Below, in pieces: positions 34,561-47,932 of a stretch of DNA of 64,000 nt. Position 1 is the stretch's first letter; each line of letters starts with the position of its first letter. The DNA is from Dermatophagoides farinae (Eukaryota > Arthropoda > Arachnida > Sarcoptiformes > Pyroglyphidae). Location of the stretch: assembly GCF_024713945.1 (NCBI RefSeq), contig NC_134682.1, positions 868,001 to 932,000 of the forward strand, given 5' to 3'. A model generated the notes under the pieces. The model did no database searches. It had not been told where the DNA came from and worked only from the letters and a program-made list of their open reading frames with translations. A program made the position numbers and the translations under genes.

Positions 34561-37500
34561 TTACATAATGGTACAAAGTGATGAAACTTCTTTACCTCGT
34601 GTATAATAATTTGATTGTTCTTGTTCTTGTTGTTGCTGTTGTTGTTGTTGTTGTTGTTCAATTTCGGATTGTTCTTGTAGATTATTAGAATTGTTGTCAT
34701 CATCATCTGGTTCGATATTCGATTTTGCATTCACCACCATCATCGGTTGACTTTTATCGATGGAAACATCATCCTGTGGATCGTTCAGATCTAATGATTG
34801 CACTAGTTGTTGTTGTTGATCTGTCTCCATTGATGATTCTTTTATAGTCACCATAGATTCAGCATCATCATCATTTGAACCATCAACAACAAAAACACGA
34901 TCATCATCATGATCATGATCTACCTGACTATTATTATGATCATTATCATCAACAATCAATGGTTGATGAATATTCTGATCACTAACAGTAGTAGTAGTAG
35001 AAGCAGTAGTAGTAGTAGTTTCATCATTATTATTTTGGACTTTATTATTAGATAATAGTTTATCCCTATCATCATTAGTTTTTTTGCTTGTATCATCATC
35101 ACTATTATCATCACAATGGTCATCGCAAACATCACTAGCGTTGTTGGCATCTGGTATTGTAGTCATCACACGAATATCCTTGTTGTTGTTGTCCATATCC
35201 TCTTCTTCAGATGCTGATTTGATTTTTTCATCATTATCCATAGTATTATCAGTTGGATTATCCCTGGAATGTTCATTATCATTATTGATGGTAGAGGATA
35301 CATTACCAGTATTTGACGATTCACTAGTTGGCTGCTGTTCATCAATTGGCGGAATCGATGACATTGATGTAGAGGATGTAGAATTTTTCATTTTAAGCAC
35401 AATTAAAGGTCGTTTAGGTTTCGATTCAGACGATTGTTGCTGTTTATTAACACCATCCGTAGTCGTCGCTGATGTCAGCTTTTCATCATTATCATCATCA
35501 TCATTTACGTCACTTATGTTCGATGATGATTTTATTTCACTCGTTTCAGTCATCGTTTCCAAGGGTGGAACAATTGTTTCGATTGTTATTTCAAATTCCT
35601 CTACTTTAACTTCGAATGATTCTGGCTCTTTCATTTGAAGATCATTTTGATCATCGTTTTCACTTTTCAAATCTATACCTGCCAGATCGGTAGTAGTGGT
35701 GGTATTACCAGCACCATCATCGGATTGTTGACCGACGGCCATTTCAACATCGTTCGTCGTTTCGATTTTAACATTGGTGATTTTAGACTCTTCGTCCTCA
35801 TCATCTTTCATTGGCATATCTAATCCTGGTATGATTGATGAACTACCAGCACCAGAACTAGCTGATTTAATTGATGTGTGTATCATCATTGAATTTAGTG
35901 ATAGATTTTGGTTGGCTGCGAAAAAAAAATTATTTTGAAAAAAATGGATCATCACAAAGGAGGAAAGGGTCATCAAAATCGAACTCACATTCGTCAAGAT
36001 GTTCATTATTTTGAATCGATTGTTTCTCCAATTGTTGCAACAGATGATCTTTAAGGCAAAGCGGATGAAATGGACGACCAACGGCAGCGGGTTGTTGCTC
36101 ATCGTTTCCGGCTACAGAAAAGCACACGGCATTGATTAGACGCCATTCTTCTTCATCTTCATACCATTCAATTTTGAATGGCTCATTACAAACAGTACAA
36201 TTACTGGTAACATCAGAATCGGCAACAACCGAACAAATTTTCTGATTATTTGAATCATCTTTATTATTGTTTGACATCACATTAATATTATCACAGCTTA
36301 TTACTTCGATGAACTGATCGAATTCACCGATACAATCTTTAAATTGTGCAAATTTCATATTAAATTGATTTGCACGATGTGCTGCACTACTTGGACTGTC
36401 GGCTGAATTTGAATCGAAAAATCCGCCATTATTTTCTTCAATATCATCATTAACTTCTTTGTAAAGAATCCATTGATCAATCGTATAATACCAAGGACGA
36501 CGATGTGCAAGGGCAGCTGAACCGAATTCAGGTTTAATTTTTTCACGACGATTCTGTCGAAAATGCCAATCTAAATGACGTGAATATCGACTCTTTTTTC
36601 CAGAATCAGATTCATTCGGAAATCTAAGCGAACAATTTGTACATTGAAGTCCATTATAAAGTTGATTGATAACAAATTGATGATATTGTTTAAGTTGAGA
36701 CATTTCCAACGATAGATATCGTTTGGGTTCTGTGGTCTGAGCTTTTTTCATTTTATTCGAATCATTGGTAGTTGTTGTCGTTGTAGTTGTCGATGTTCCA
36801 GTGAAAGTTGAAACTGTTTTATTGGAGATTAAACCGGCTGCCGATAATTTAGATAGCAATGAACCAAGATCGGATAATGCCGGTTTAGCTGAAGCAGATG
36901 TTGGTTGCTGTTGGAATGACGCCTGTGTAGTAGTGATGGTTGATGGTTGTTGCATTAATTCGTTCGCAGCAATTTGTGTTGAAACTGGAGTTGAGTGTTG
37001 CATGGCTGTCGAATGTAGATGATAGGTATTGGTTGTTGGAACATTATTAGTTGGTGATGGTATCATTGTATTTGAATGCATGTTGTTAATCGATGGACCA
37101 TAATTGAATGAAAGATGTGTAGTTGTAGGTGGCGGTGGTTGCATTAATTCGGCCGAAACAATTTGTGTTGAAACTGGTGCTGTTGGTTGTGGATGATAGA
37201 TGTTTGATGTTGAAACATTAGTAGTTGATGATGGTATCATTATATTTGAATGCATATTGTTAATCGATGGACCATAATTGAATGGCACCTGTGTACTAGT
37301 TGGTGGTTGTTGCATTAAATCGGCCGAAACAATTTGTGTTGAAGCGGGCTGCTGCATGGTTGTTGGCTGTATGAGATATGTATTCGTTGTTACAACATTA
37401 GTAGTTGATGATATCATTGTATTTGAAGGTATATTGTTGTTAATCGATGGACCATAATTGAATGGAAGATGTGTCGTTGTAGATGGTGGTGGTAGTTGTT

Positions 37501-39634
37501 GTTGTTGTTGCTGGTGACGTGACATTTTTGCTTTAGCTTCATCAACCAAACGATTCCAAAGATCATAACGTGGTTCATCCGATACTTGTAGAAATGGTTT
37601 TGAATCTGATAATAAAAATAAATGTGTTTGAAGATCGGCTTCAAAATAGATTGGAACTGGTGCACCACCAAATTGAGCTTTGTATGGTCGATCATTGACG
37701 ATTAATTCTCGATCAGGTAAACCAAGCATAATGCGTTGTGGATGTGGTATTCCCGATAAATGAAATAAATATGGTGTAGGATTATTGAAATTTAGACAGA
37801 AACTTTGTTCCGATGCTGTACCAGGATCAATAATCACTTTGGTTGGATGACCAGAAAAATAAACCTGTTTAGGTTCCAAAAACATTGGATCAGTTGACAT
37901 TAGCTGATCGAATGGAGTATCGGCATGAACTTTGAATGGTACAACTCCGGTTGTTGGATCCAAATAGAAAAGACGACAAAATTGTTTGTCAATGAATAAA
38001 GCAGATGAACCGTATGGTGGTTCAAGAAATGGTTGATTTGGAACTGTTGTTGTTGTCGCTGCTGCTGGTTGTGGTGGTGGTGGTGGAGGTGGTGCCGACA
38101 CTATCGGAGAATTATCATACGGTAGATTATGTGATGGTGCATATGATTGAGAAACAGGAGGCAATGGAAGTCGTGTTGGTGATTGGCGACGATTTTTTAT
38201 ATTTTTAATTTTCGATGCCACCACATTATTTGGTTTACGTGGTTCATTTGAACGTTTGGTTACGGGAATATGATGATTCGATCCAAGCGGTATAATATCA
38301 TCAGGTGATGGTGGTATCATCATTGGTGCCATAAGTTCATCTAATGGATTCTTTTTCATTTGTTTGCTACCACCAAATGATGATGAATGACCAGAAAATG
38401 ATGATGATGTTGGTGATGACAGTCGTTTACGTTTCGGTATTTTTATATTAATTTTCTTCTGCATCATCATTTTATCATTTCTACCATCCATCATCATTAT
38501 TTTATCATCCGAAGATTTACGTTTTCGATCCAATTTTGATGGTGATGAATTTTTCTTAAATTTTTTACTATTTTCTTGTTTGTTGTTCGATTTTTTCAAT
38601 AACACGGATGATGATGATGTTGGTGGTTGTTGTGGTTCATTTTTATTCTTAATTTTATTATTATGAGTTTTATTCGAATTCGATGATAATTGATTATTTT
38701 TATTAACTTTATTATTATTATTATTATTGGCAGCAGCAGCAGCTGCAGCTTTACTAATCAATTCTTTACGTAATTCATTTTCAATTTGATTACGTTTTGA
38801 AATGATATCATTTTGATTTAAATGAATTATTGTTGGATGTACAGTACCACCGGTGGTGGTTGATGATTGTTTTGTCGCCGTCGCCGATGATGATGATGAT
38901 GATTTATTATCTGATAAAATTTCAATTTTACTATTAAATACAATTCGTTGAGTTGTAGGCGATGGCGGGGTTAACTTTGATTTAGATCGTGATATTTCAA
39001 TCGGTTTCGATGATGGTGGTGCTGTCGATATATTTTGTGTTCTCGTAACAGGTATCACAATTTGTTTGACAGTTTGTTCTTTTGTTGATTGACTACCACC
39101 ACCACAACCAACAGCAACATCATTTCCATTTTGTTGTACTATAGGTTTTCTGGCCACAATTGGCCAACCAGGATCCAAAGCTTTGACAGCTACATCTAAT
39201 CGATAAAGAATTTCGGCACTAAAAAATGTATTCCATGTTTGTCGTAGTTTATATAACAAAAGTCTTGTTTTTTCATCAGATTTTTCGAATACATGACAGA
39301 AAAGTTTAACAATACGTTTTTGAAATAATTTTAAATAACATGAATCACGAACATTTTTACAAATAGAATCAATAAGATATAATGTAGGTAATTTAATATC
39401 CTTATTAACTTGCAATAAACGTTGTTCAATACAGTCAACAATTTCGACGGCTCTTGTGTCTTTGGATTCTTCGGCCAACATTGTTAACATTACGATATGT
39501 GGTTTAGAATTCATAACTAGATCGGATAATGATTGACGATATGCATCTACTGGATCAACATCTTCTTCAGTTGCATTATTATTATTATTATTATTTGATG
39601 AATGCAAATCTCCATCATCACCAATGGTAGCCAT
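34561..39634 (-). CDS. Pcf11: PCF11, pre-mRNA cleavage and termination factor, two coding exons
   Basis: Pcf11 is a subunit of cleavage factor II that binds the Pol II C-terminal domain and couples 3'-end cleavage to termination. Exons (minus): 35989-39634 and 34561-35915, joined in phase 1 (T+CC = Ser), giving 1666 residues. The N-terminal CID is at about 22-155 (DAYRQSLSDLVMNSKPHIVM, LPTLYLIDSICKNV, KLRQTWNTFF, ALDPGWPI). A Lys/Ser/Asn-rich region follows, then a mid-region motif (PFKVHADTPFDQLMSTDPMF; NYGPSIN repeats at about 725-908). Two zinc-finger-like sites are near 995 (CTNCSLRFPN...HLDWHF) and 1145 (CTVCNEPFKIEWYEDEEEWR...HPLC), both characteristic of Pcf11. The last exon codes for a 450-residue acidic, Asp/Ser/Thr-rich tail ending in a poly-Gln run and NYYTRGKEVSSLCTIM. 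The start is the first ATG before the CID. Confidence 0.92.
36917..37462 (-). repeat. Three tandem ~60-codon repeats inside Pcf11
   Basis: Units begin at 37462, 37282 and 37108 (minus), 180 and 174 nt apart. Each starts FNYGPSINN, continues with SN-x-MI, a Thr/Asn stretch and a Tyr, then QIVSADLMQ or a close variant (QIVSAELMQ, QIAANELMQ). The three copies are similar at DNA level as well, pointing to a fairly recent in-frame duplication. Confidence 0.9.
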
Positions 39635-41481
39635 TTTTTTGTTTTTGGTTATCCAAGATTTTCTTTACATGCAAAAAAAACAAAAATCGATTCTATAGAA
39701 AATAGAAAAAAAAATATAAATCAAAAAGAAAATTTTTTTTCAAAATCAAATTTACGATGATTTGTTTCTTAACCAAAACAATTTTCTATATAACCAACAA
39801 AAGTCAATGATGATGATGACGACGACAACAACGACGATGATGATGATTGTGTGTATGGTGTGATTGCTTGATGATGCGTGTTTATTTTTTTTATTATTAT
39901 TATTTAACTTGTATCTAAATATCTTGATGTAGACAAACAAAATAATGACGAAATTTGCAATCGATAAAGTGAAATTAAAAAGTGTCCTATATGTAATTGT
40001 ATCTGAGAGTATTATGAATGTGAGAGAAACAAAGATGATGATGATGATGATGATTTATAGAGTGACAGCATATGATAATCAATAGAAAAAAAAATAGTTG
40101 AAACAAAACAGAAAAATAACGAAAACAACGCGTGTTCCAAATATTAAAAAAAATTGAGCCAGCGATTGAAGCTCTTGTGTAAACAAAAAAGATCGAAATG
40201 AAATCGAATGATGATGATGATCGAGCATGTACACAACAGCACCGAATCATCACCAAATAAAAAACGATATACAACAACCACAACAAAAAAAATAAAGAGA
40301 AAAAGAGGGAGTAAAAAAAAAGAAAAAAAATTAGTCGCATTTAAATGCCGTTCATAAATGATGTACAAAATTTCTATATACTATGAATACGGTCAAAAGA
40401 TGGCGTTACGTTTTTCTAATTTATTTATTTATTCGAAATAATTTTCCCAAAAAATGGTATACAGTGATACCTTGGTTTCGATTATCATGGCTAAACCTCA
40501 AGCTGGTTGACTGACTGGCCACTTTTCAATTGGTCATCTGATTTGGATTTGTCATCGTTTATGCTCATTACCCCATTGTCCAGATAAAACTGGTCTTTAT
40601 ATTTTTTTTGTTTGTTTGTTGAATATTAAAGTCAAGTTATAATAAAGACAACCAACCAATTACTCCAATGATTGAAAAAAAGCAACCACCACCACCACTA
40701 CCACCGAACAAAAAACCATGAAATTCGACATTTACAATCGCTTCTAGGTCTAGGAAAAGTATCAAACTAGATTTTTTTTTAAACGATGAAATTTATTGCT
40801 TCCCAAACAAAACGAAGAAAAAACGATGACCCAAAACTCTAACTTAGCTGTGGTAATAATTAATTTTTATTAGTTTTTTTTTTAAAAAAAAGAAGAAAAC
40901 CTAGGATTTTATCTTCGAAAAGTCTTGATGGCTAGGCCATCATCCTGTTTACTAAAATGATGATGATGATGACGATGATCAAGATATGATTTCAACATGC
41001 GCACATTTTTTTTTAAAAAAAGGTAAAAAAAGACTTGCTTGGCCAGTGTCGATGGCCAACCAACCAACCAACGAAACTCTGTCCACTGATGAATTGACAG
41101 ATTGATCGTTTTTTTTGTTGTTGTTGTTGCTATCAAGCATGGTTGGTCGGTCGGTCGGTTGATTTTGTTTTTTTTTTTTTTTGAGGCGTGTCAATAGGTT
41201 TTTCTAGTAGTAGTTTCAACAACATTAAAAATACACAATTGGCGAACATGAACCAAAATAAAAAATGAAAAAAAAATTCCATAAACGAGGAAAAAAATAA
41301 TGGCCAGAGGTGTAGATAACAACGAATACGAAAAAAAAAAACATTCATAAACGAGGAAAAATGAAAATGAAAACCCAAAACTAAAACTATACTGTGGTGT
41401 GTGTGTGTGTAAAAATTGAAAAATGCATGACAAGCTTCAACTTTTTTTTCTCCATGTTCATTATTTCAATTGAAGAGATCA

Positions 41482-41689
<208 letters not shown>

Positions 41690-42523
41690 TGTTAGTCAAA
41701 CACGAGACCCGAAAAAAAAAAATTTTTTTTTGCATTTTCTATAGCCAGCCTAGCTCGCTAGCTTTTCGTATTTTTGCTTTTGTTTTTTTTTTCACAGCAG
41801 CAACAACAACAACAACAACAACAAGGGAAAAAAACGAAAACCCAGGGTACATTATTATCTGGGTGAATAATGGAAAAAAACAGAACAGAAAAAAACTTTT
41901 TTGGGCTTCATCATCAGTTTTCAAATCGTTTTTTTGTTTTCATTCATTTTTGTCCATCTCTCAGTTTTGGTGTTCAGAACACCAATTCATAGCGTCGTAT
42001 CATTATTATTATCATTATAGCTTGCTTGATTTTACACTCTTAGAAAGGCAAGGCAAGGCATGGCATGGCATTGCATGTCATGACATGACATGACATGACA
42101 CGACACGATTATTTGGGATATATAACACACATACACACACACACACACATATTGTGTTTGTCTGTCAGATTTTGTTGTTGTTTTTTTCACATTTTTTTTC
42201 GTTGTATGGATTCGAATATTGTGAATATTCCTGTTTTTCATTTACTCGTGTTGTCGATTTTCAATCATCATCATCATGAAGCTACTAATCAGGTGGTGGC
42301 CATGATTATGATGACGATGGTCATCAGAACATTGAAGAAATGAGGTTTCAAGGTTTTTTTTATTTTTTTTTTGTTGATAAAAAAAACCAAATATTCATGC
42401 ATTTCAGTAGTTCATTTTGGTAATACACACACAAAAACTCAGTGACTAAGACTAGTTTTCAGACTATCAGACATATACACAGACCAATATCTCAAACACA
42501 CACACACATTTGGTTTATGAATG

Positions 42524-42558
<35 letters not shown>

Positions 42559-45331
42559 TTTGAATGAGTGTGAAAGTTCACCATACAGATTGGATGAATG
42601 TGAATGGTGAAAAAACAAACGATCAAGATCTAGCTAGCCCACATTGGTAATACACAAACAAACAAAAAAAAATGGACAAATTCTCACAGTATTGTTAATC
42701 ATATGGATGGATTCTGAATTAGAATTTGGAATAATTTTCCGGAAATTTATTTATTCATCTTGATATCGGAAATTGGTGTTTGAAATGGTGAAACAAAAAA
42801 AAAATTTGGTTTCAGCATTTTTTTTTCGTTGTTTGTTTATTTGTTCCTTTCTACAATCGAAAAAAAATCACCACAATGATCATTATCCATAATGCTCACC
42901 CTCCCCTATTCACAACAAATGTTACCTCCTCTCTCTCTCTCTCTTTCCTTTCAGTATGATTTCAACTTTCAACTTTTTACTACTCTCCCTCTGTGTGGTA
43001 TCTATCTTTTTTTTTCTCGTTCTCACTGGATATATATCGAATGTCGTCGCTGATGATCTGGTCAACATCATCATCATCGTTGTTGTCGTCGTCGTCGTAG
43101 TCGTTGATTATTTGGTCCCTGATTATCGACCCCGAATGTCAATGATGCATTTCATTGTATATGACAGACGTATGTTGAATGTCAATACAACAGTTCATAT
43201 CATTTGTTCGAAACAAACAAATAAACGAACGAAATCAAACACTGTATCTCTAATGAATAATTAATTTCTAATTGATGATCTAGAATTGATGTTTTGGTCA
43301 CCACACAGCGAAACATCATCATCATCGAGAGTGTGTAATTTGAGAATTCAAAGAATTTTACACTCATTCTTGATTCTGAATAGAAAGAATCCCATGTTTG
43401 ATATTTGACATCTGACATTGAAAACCAAATAAAAAAAAAGAAGAAATAAAGACCAGAAGTAAATTCAATTAACGTTAATTGATTTTTTTTCTGTTGTTGC
43501 TGTTGTTTATCTTCTGGTGAGAATCAAATTCCTAAAGGGCAAAAAAAAAACAAAACGAAACTATTGATTTGATTAATTAGTTGGTTGGTTTTTTTTTGGC
43601 TATTCAAAGAAGAAAACAGAATTCCGGAAGGAAATGAAAAAAAAAATTTTTTTCGCAAAAAATCGATTGTATCGATCATCAAATTCGATATTATCACTGA
43701 TGATCAATCAATCAATCAATCCGGACCAATATCATCACACATAATTAATCACCATTGACAATCAATTTTTGGAACAACGAGTGAGATTGATAATGGATTG
43801 TGATATTGATTTTGTTTTTCTTTTGCTTTTCCATTTGCCAGAATAATCATCTTCATTATTTACTAATAGATAGAGAATCTAGAATTTCGCTAACTAGAAT
43901 AGAATTTGGTAATTGGTAATCGAATTCTAAGAAGAAGAAAGAGTTACGAAAATTCTTATATAACACTGTGTTGTGATTGCATTTCATGATGATTCCATTA
44001 TTTTGGATTTGTAGTGCATAGATTATTACGCTCTTTCTCTCTCTCTCTACTACTTGTTCCACCATTAAGATCACTGAGAGAAAAAAAACACTCTCGGGCA
44101 CTGTTTTGGGTCGATCAAACGACTGCTAAGGGCATAGGACACTGGTGCGTGTTTGTGTGTGTATATGAGAGAGAGAGGATAGAATTGCATTAGCAATTAG
44201 GTTCGTTTGTTTAGATATATGTTCAATGTGGGGTTGATGTTGGTGGGGGTTGGTTATATACAAACCATGGCCGTGGTCATAGTTTGAACTTAGATACACA
44301 AGGTTTTTTTTTGTTGATGGTAGAGAATTATTTTCTTTTTCATCTCCTGTAAATCCAATCCTGTGTAATACACCAATGTGTGTGAATGGCTTCTGAAATT
44401 TTTTTTTCATTCTTCTTCTTACCGAAATTATAGAATGTCAAAGCAAAAAAAAAATTCTTTGTGCATTGTTGAAAAAGTGGCCATTCCATTGATTCAGCAG
44501 TGTTACTCGGTCACATCTCATCAGAGCTTATGACCGCACAAATCTAACATGTATATAGTAAACACGTGTTCGGTTTCTTTCTGGTTCATGTTCATGGATC
44601 TCTCTCTCTTTGTGTTTTTGATGCTTCAATTGTGAATGATCCAACCGTTTTTTTTGCATCCTACTTGGATGTTGTTGAAACGTTCGCGTGCCAGTTTGTT
44701 CACTCATCATCATCTCGATTATTATTGTTGTTCATTCACGTACAATTTTGGAGGAGGTATTGTGTGTGTGTGTGTGTGTATAGTTTGTGGCACGTGTTAC
44801 AGAACTGAAAGACACAAATAAAAAAATGGAATGATTTGGCCTTCTTTTTTTCCTTTGGATCATGATCCAACTTTAATCAACCAACCATTAATTTATTCGA
44901 AATATTCCTTTTGGAATTTCGTTTCTAGCATTCTCAAATTAAATAGTATCAATTTGTTTAAAAAAAAAAACTAAAACCAAACGGAAATGAAAACTTTGTC
45001 ATTTTCATTCTGGTTCCATAACCATTTAATCTTGCGTTTTCCGCCGCAATGATCTTTGTGTGTGTGACGAGAAAACGAATAATACAGATTGACACATACA
45101 CACACACACACACACAGAAACATTGAACTATGACCAAAAGGCAAAATTGACAGCTGTTGTGTTGTGTTGTGTGTTCCAACTCTGCCATATATATTCTCAT
45201 ACACGACAATATCAATGGATGTGGATGGATGCTTTATATCAAATCAAATCAAATGTGGATAAAAGGAAAGTAGAAAGAAAAAATCCTGCTGCGTTCAACA
45301 TGCACAAAGAACGGCATGCTGTTGAAATGAA

Positions 45332-45333
<2 letters not shown>

Positions 45334-45414
<81 letters not shown>
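45334..45414. repeat. (GA)n tract, about 80 bp
   Basis: About 40 uninterrupted GA units, 3.8 kb from the longer GA tract and upstream of the proposed polyhomeotic leader exon. Confidence 0.97.
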
Positions 45415-45417
<3 letters not shown>

Positions 45418-47630
45418 ACTGAACGTAACACGGAAAGTAAATGTGCGTGAGCCGAAATAGAAAAAAAGGAGGTCCTTATTTTATTTTCTGGTTTGTTTTT
45501 TTTTTTTGGTTTTGGTTTTGGTTCATACACACAAACACACAGAGAGAAAAAAAATTTTTCTGAACAACGAACAAAAAAAAGGCTGTGTCAAATGATATCA
45601 TTGGTGTGTGCATATATTGTAATGATGAAAAAACTGACGTTGGCCGACCGATTATATATTTGTTGTTGTTGTTGTCGATGTTGTATACCATTTTGTTGTA
45701 CGAAAGATAGATGGATGATAAACACTTCTAGATACATACACACACACACCAATCAAATTTCACTCAAATAAATGTGTGTGTGTGTATGTGAATATATACC
45801 ACATGTGTGTGTGTGTCTGTGTGCAAACACACAGAGACTCATGGTAAATTCCAGAATTGTATATGAGACCCGATAACAACAACAACAACAACAACAAAAA
45901 AGTCTTGCGTCGAGTCAAAAGAAAAAAAACGAAAACGAAAACCTAAATATTCACATTGGAATGATGGCTACACACACATGGTTCATTCGTGTTCATTTTG
46001 ACTCGATTCGATTCGATTCAAAAATTGTGAATTGTTTCTCGATGTGAGGGGCGAGTCCAATTGAATAATGATAAAAAAGGAAGGTTTGGGATGAACGATG
46101 TATATAATAATAATGTGTGTGTGCATGGTACCCATTTCCCTGCTTTCTCTCTCTCTCTCTCTATTTACAAATGATCCAAATGAAATAAAAAAAGGAAACC
46201 TAACCACCACCATCACCACCACCAAAATCAATGAAATACCCAAAAAGTTTCAACCAATAGATCCATTTTAATCCACCTATTTTTTTCATTTCCCATTCAT
46301 TATATTTGAGTATTGTGTGTGTGTGTGTGTGTGTAGTTTTCGTTCATTGCATGATGACAACTAATCGAATTCAATGTTGATCATGAAAAAGAAAAAAACA
46401 TTTCCAGATGTTATGTAAAAAAGGGGTCATTGAAATGTAGGTAATAAAAAATAAAATTTATAGATAGCTGGACACAAGTTTTGTTGTGATTATCATTATT
46501 TTCAAACGACCAGTTGCGCTTTTTTTCTGAATACGCGATTCTCGATTCTTTTTTTCCGTTATATAATCGCATCAACAGAGAGAGAGAGAGATATGGAATA
46601 TGGTGGGTTTGTGATGGTGATCGATATTCTTTTTTCCCTAATTCATTCATAGGTCGTGTTTTAATTCAAATGTTCTGGGTTTTTTATTTTATTTTATTTT
46701 TTTTGACGAAATCATCAAAGTCAAATGTTGGTTACTGTTAGTTACAGAAACAGAGGAAAAATATTACTATCATCATCATACAACAAATAGCAGCAGCAGC
46801 AATGAAAATAACAAAATAACAGCCAACAACATCATCATCATCATTCACATATCAAACAAACAGACGTCGTAATAACTTTTATTACAAACGGCAAGCAGCA
46901 GCAGCAGCAGCAGTTTGAGAGATTGTATTGAAATGAAAAACAAGGATGATGATGATGATGGTTTGGTCGATTCACTCGGTAGGAGGACGGATTGTTTTCA
47001 ATTTTCATTTCAAACACATAAAAATACACTGTTGTGACAGGATATAGTAGAAATGCGCAATCTCAATAAAAGAAAAAAAAATATGAAGCGCCACCATTAA
47101 TGTGAATAATAATCGTGTAAAAACAGGATCCACATACCACACAAAACTACATTCACACTACTACCACCAAACACACACACACACACATACAACACAAAAA
47201 AAAAGTATCGAAAATATACAGCGACGACTCCAACATATAAACTTTATATGGGCGTAAAAGTTATGGAAAAATGCCGCTGATTGGTTATTAATGTTATCCA
47301 ATAAAAAAACTCACCCAACTTGATTTTCAAATTTTTTTCATATCCATTCCATACACAACATACACACCCAGAGAGAGAGAGAAAGAAAGAGAGATTTGTT
47401 GTAAAATATCACATATATATAAATACAAAGAGAAAATGTGTGTAAGCTCCGCCTATTTGATTTTTTTTTCGGTATTAACTAACAATAAAAAACGAAAATT
47501 GGTTTTGTGTGCACATGCTTTGTTGCTGCTGCTGCTTTTGTGATAACCAGCCGCCCTATGTATGTATGGTGCACTCTTTTATTTTGTGTATGTGCGTGTG
47601 TGTATGTGTGTATATGTCCAATTGGCATTC

Positions 47631-47932
47631 AGTTTTAATGTTTTAGTTCTGTCAATGTAAGGACGGCGGCAACAACAATAACAACAACGATAATAGTAAC
47701 GCAAAAACGTTTTTTCCTTTTTTTCTTCATCATCATCATCGTCATTTTATTTTTCTTTGCTTTATGTTATAACATTTTGATGTTGTTTTTTGTTTTTTTT
47801 TACAATTTTGCTGTATTGTCATTTGTATCAAAAAAAAAGAAGAATAAATATCGACAATTCTTCAGAAACTTCTGGAACGTTTGTTTATATTTTGCGTTAA
47901 GAATATCGACAAAAAAAACTTGAATCACAAGG
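47631..47932 (+). promoter_or_regulatory. Candidate polyhomeotic transcription start and 5' leader exon
   Basis: TTCAGTTTT at 47628-47636 resembles the arthropod initiator (TCAGT). It is followed by about 300 bases rich in CAA and GTT triplets, of leader type, and then ACAAG with a consensus donor GTAAGT at 47933 and a strong CT-rich tract after it. There is no long reading frame. On the plus strand the next gene is polyhomeotic 3.7 kb downstream, so this may be its non-coding first exon. The matching acceptor near the start codon was not found with confidence. Confidence 0.3.

Noticed and set aside
40440-40620. A complex-looking stretch (CTCAAGCTGGTTGACTGACT and on), considered as a tRNA or transposon remnant.
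   Set aside because: No cloverleaf, terminal repeats or coding similarity could be seen.
42956-43264. Open frame beginning MISTFNFLLLSLCVVSIFFF, resembling a signal peptide.
   Set aside because: The rest is poly-Ile/Val from (ATC/GTC)n repeats, and the frame is flanked by simple repeats with no splice or polyadenylation context.
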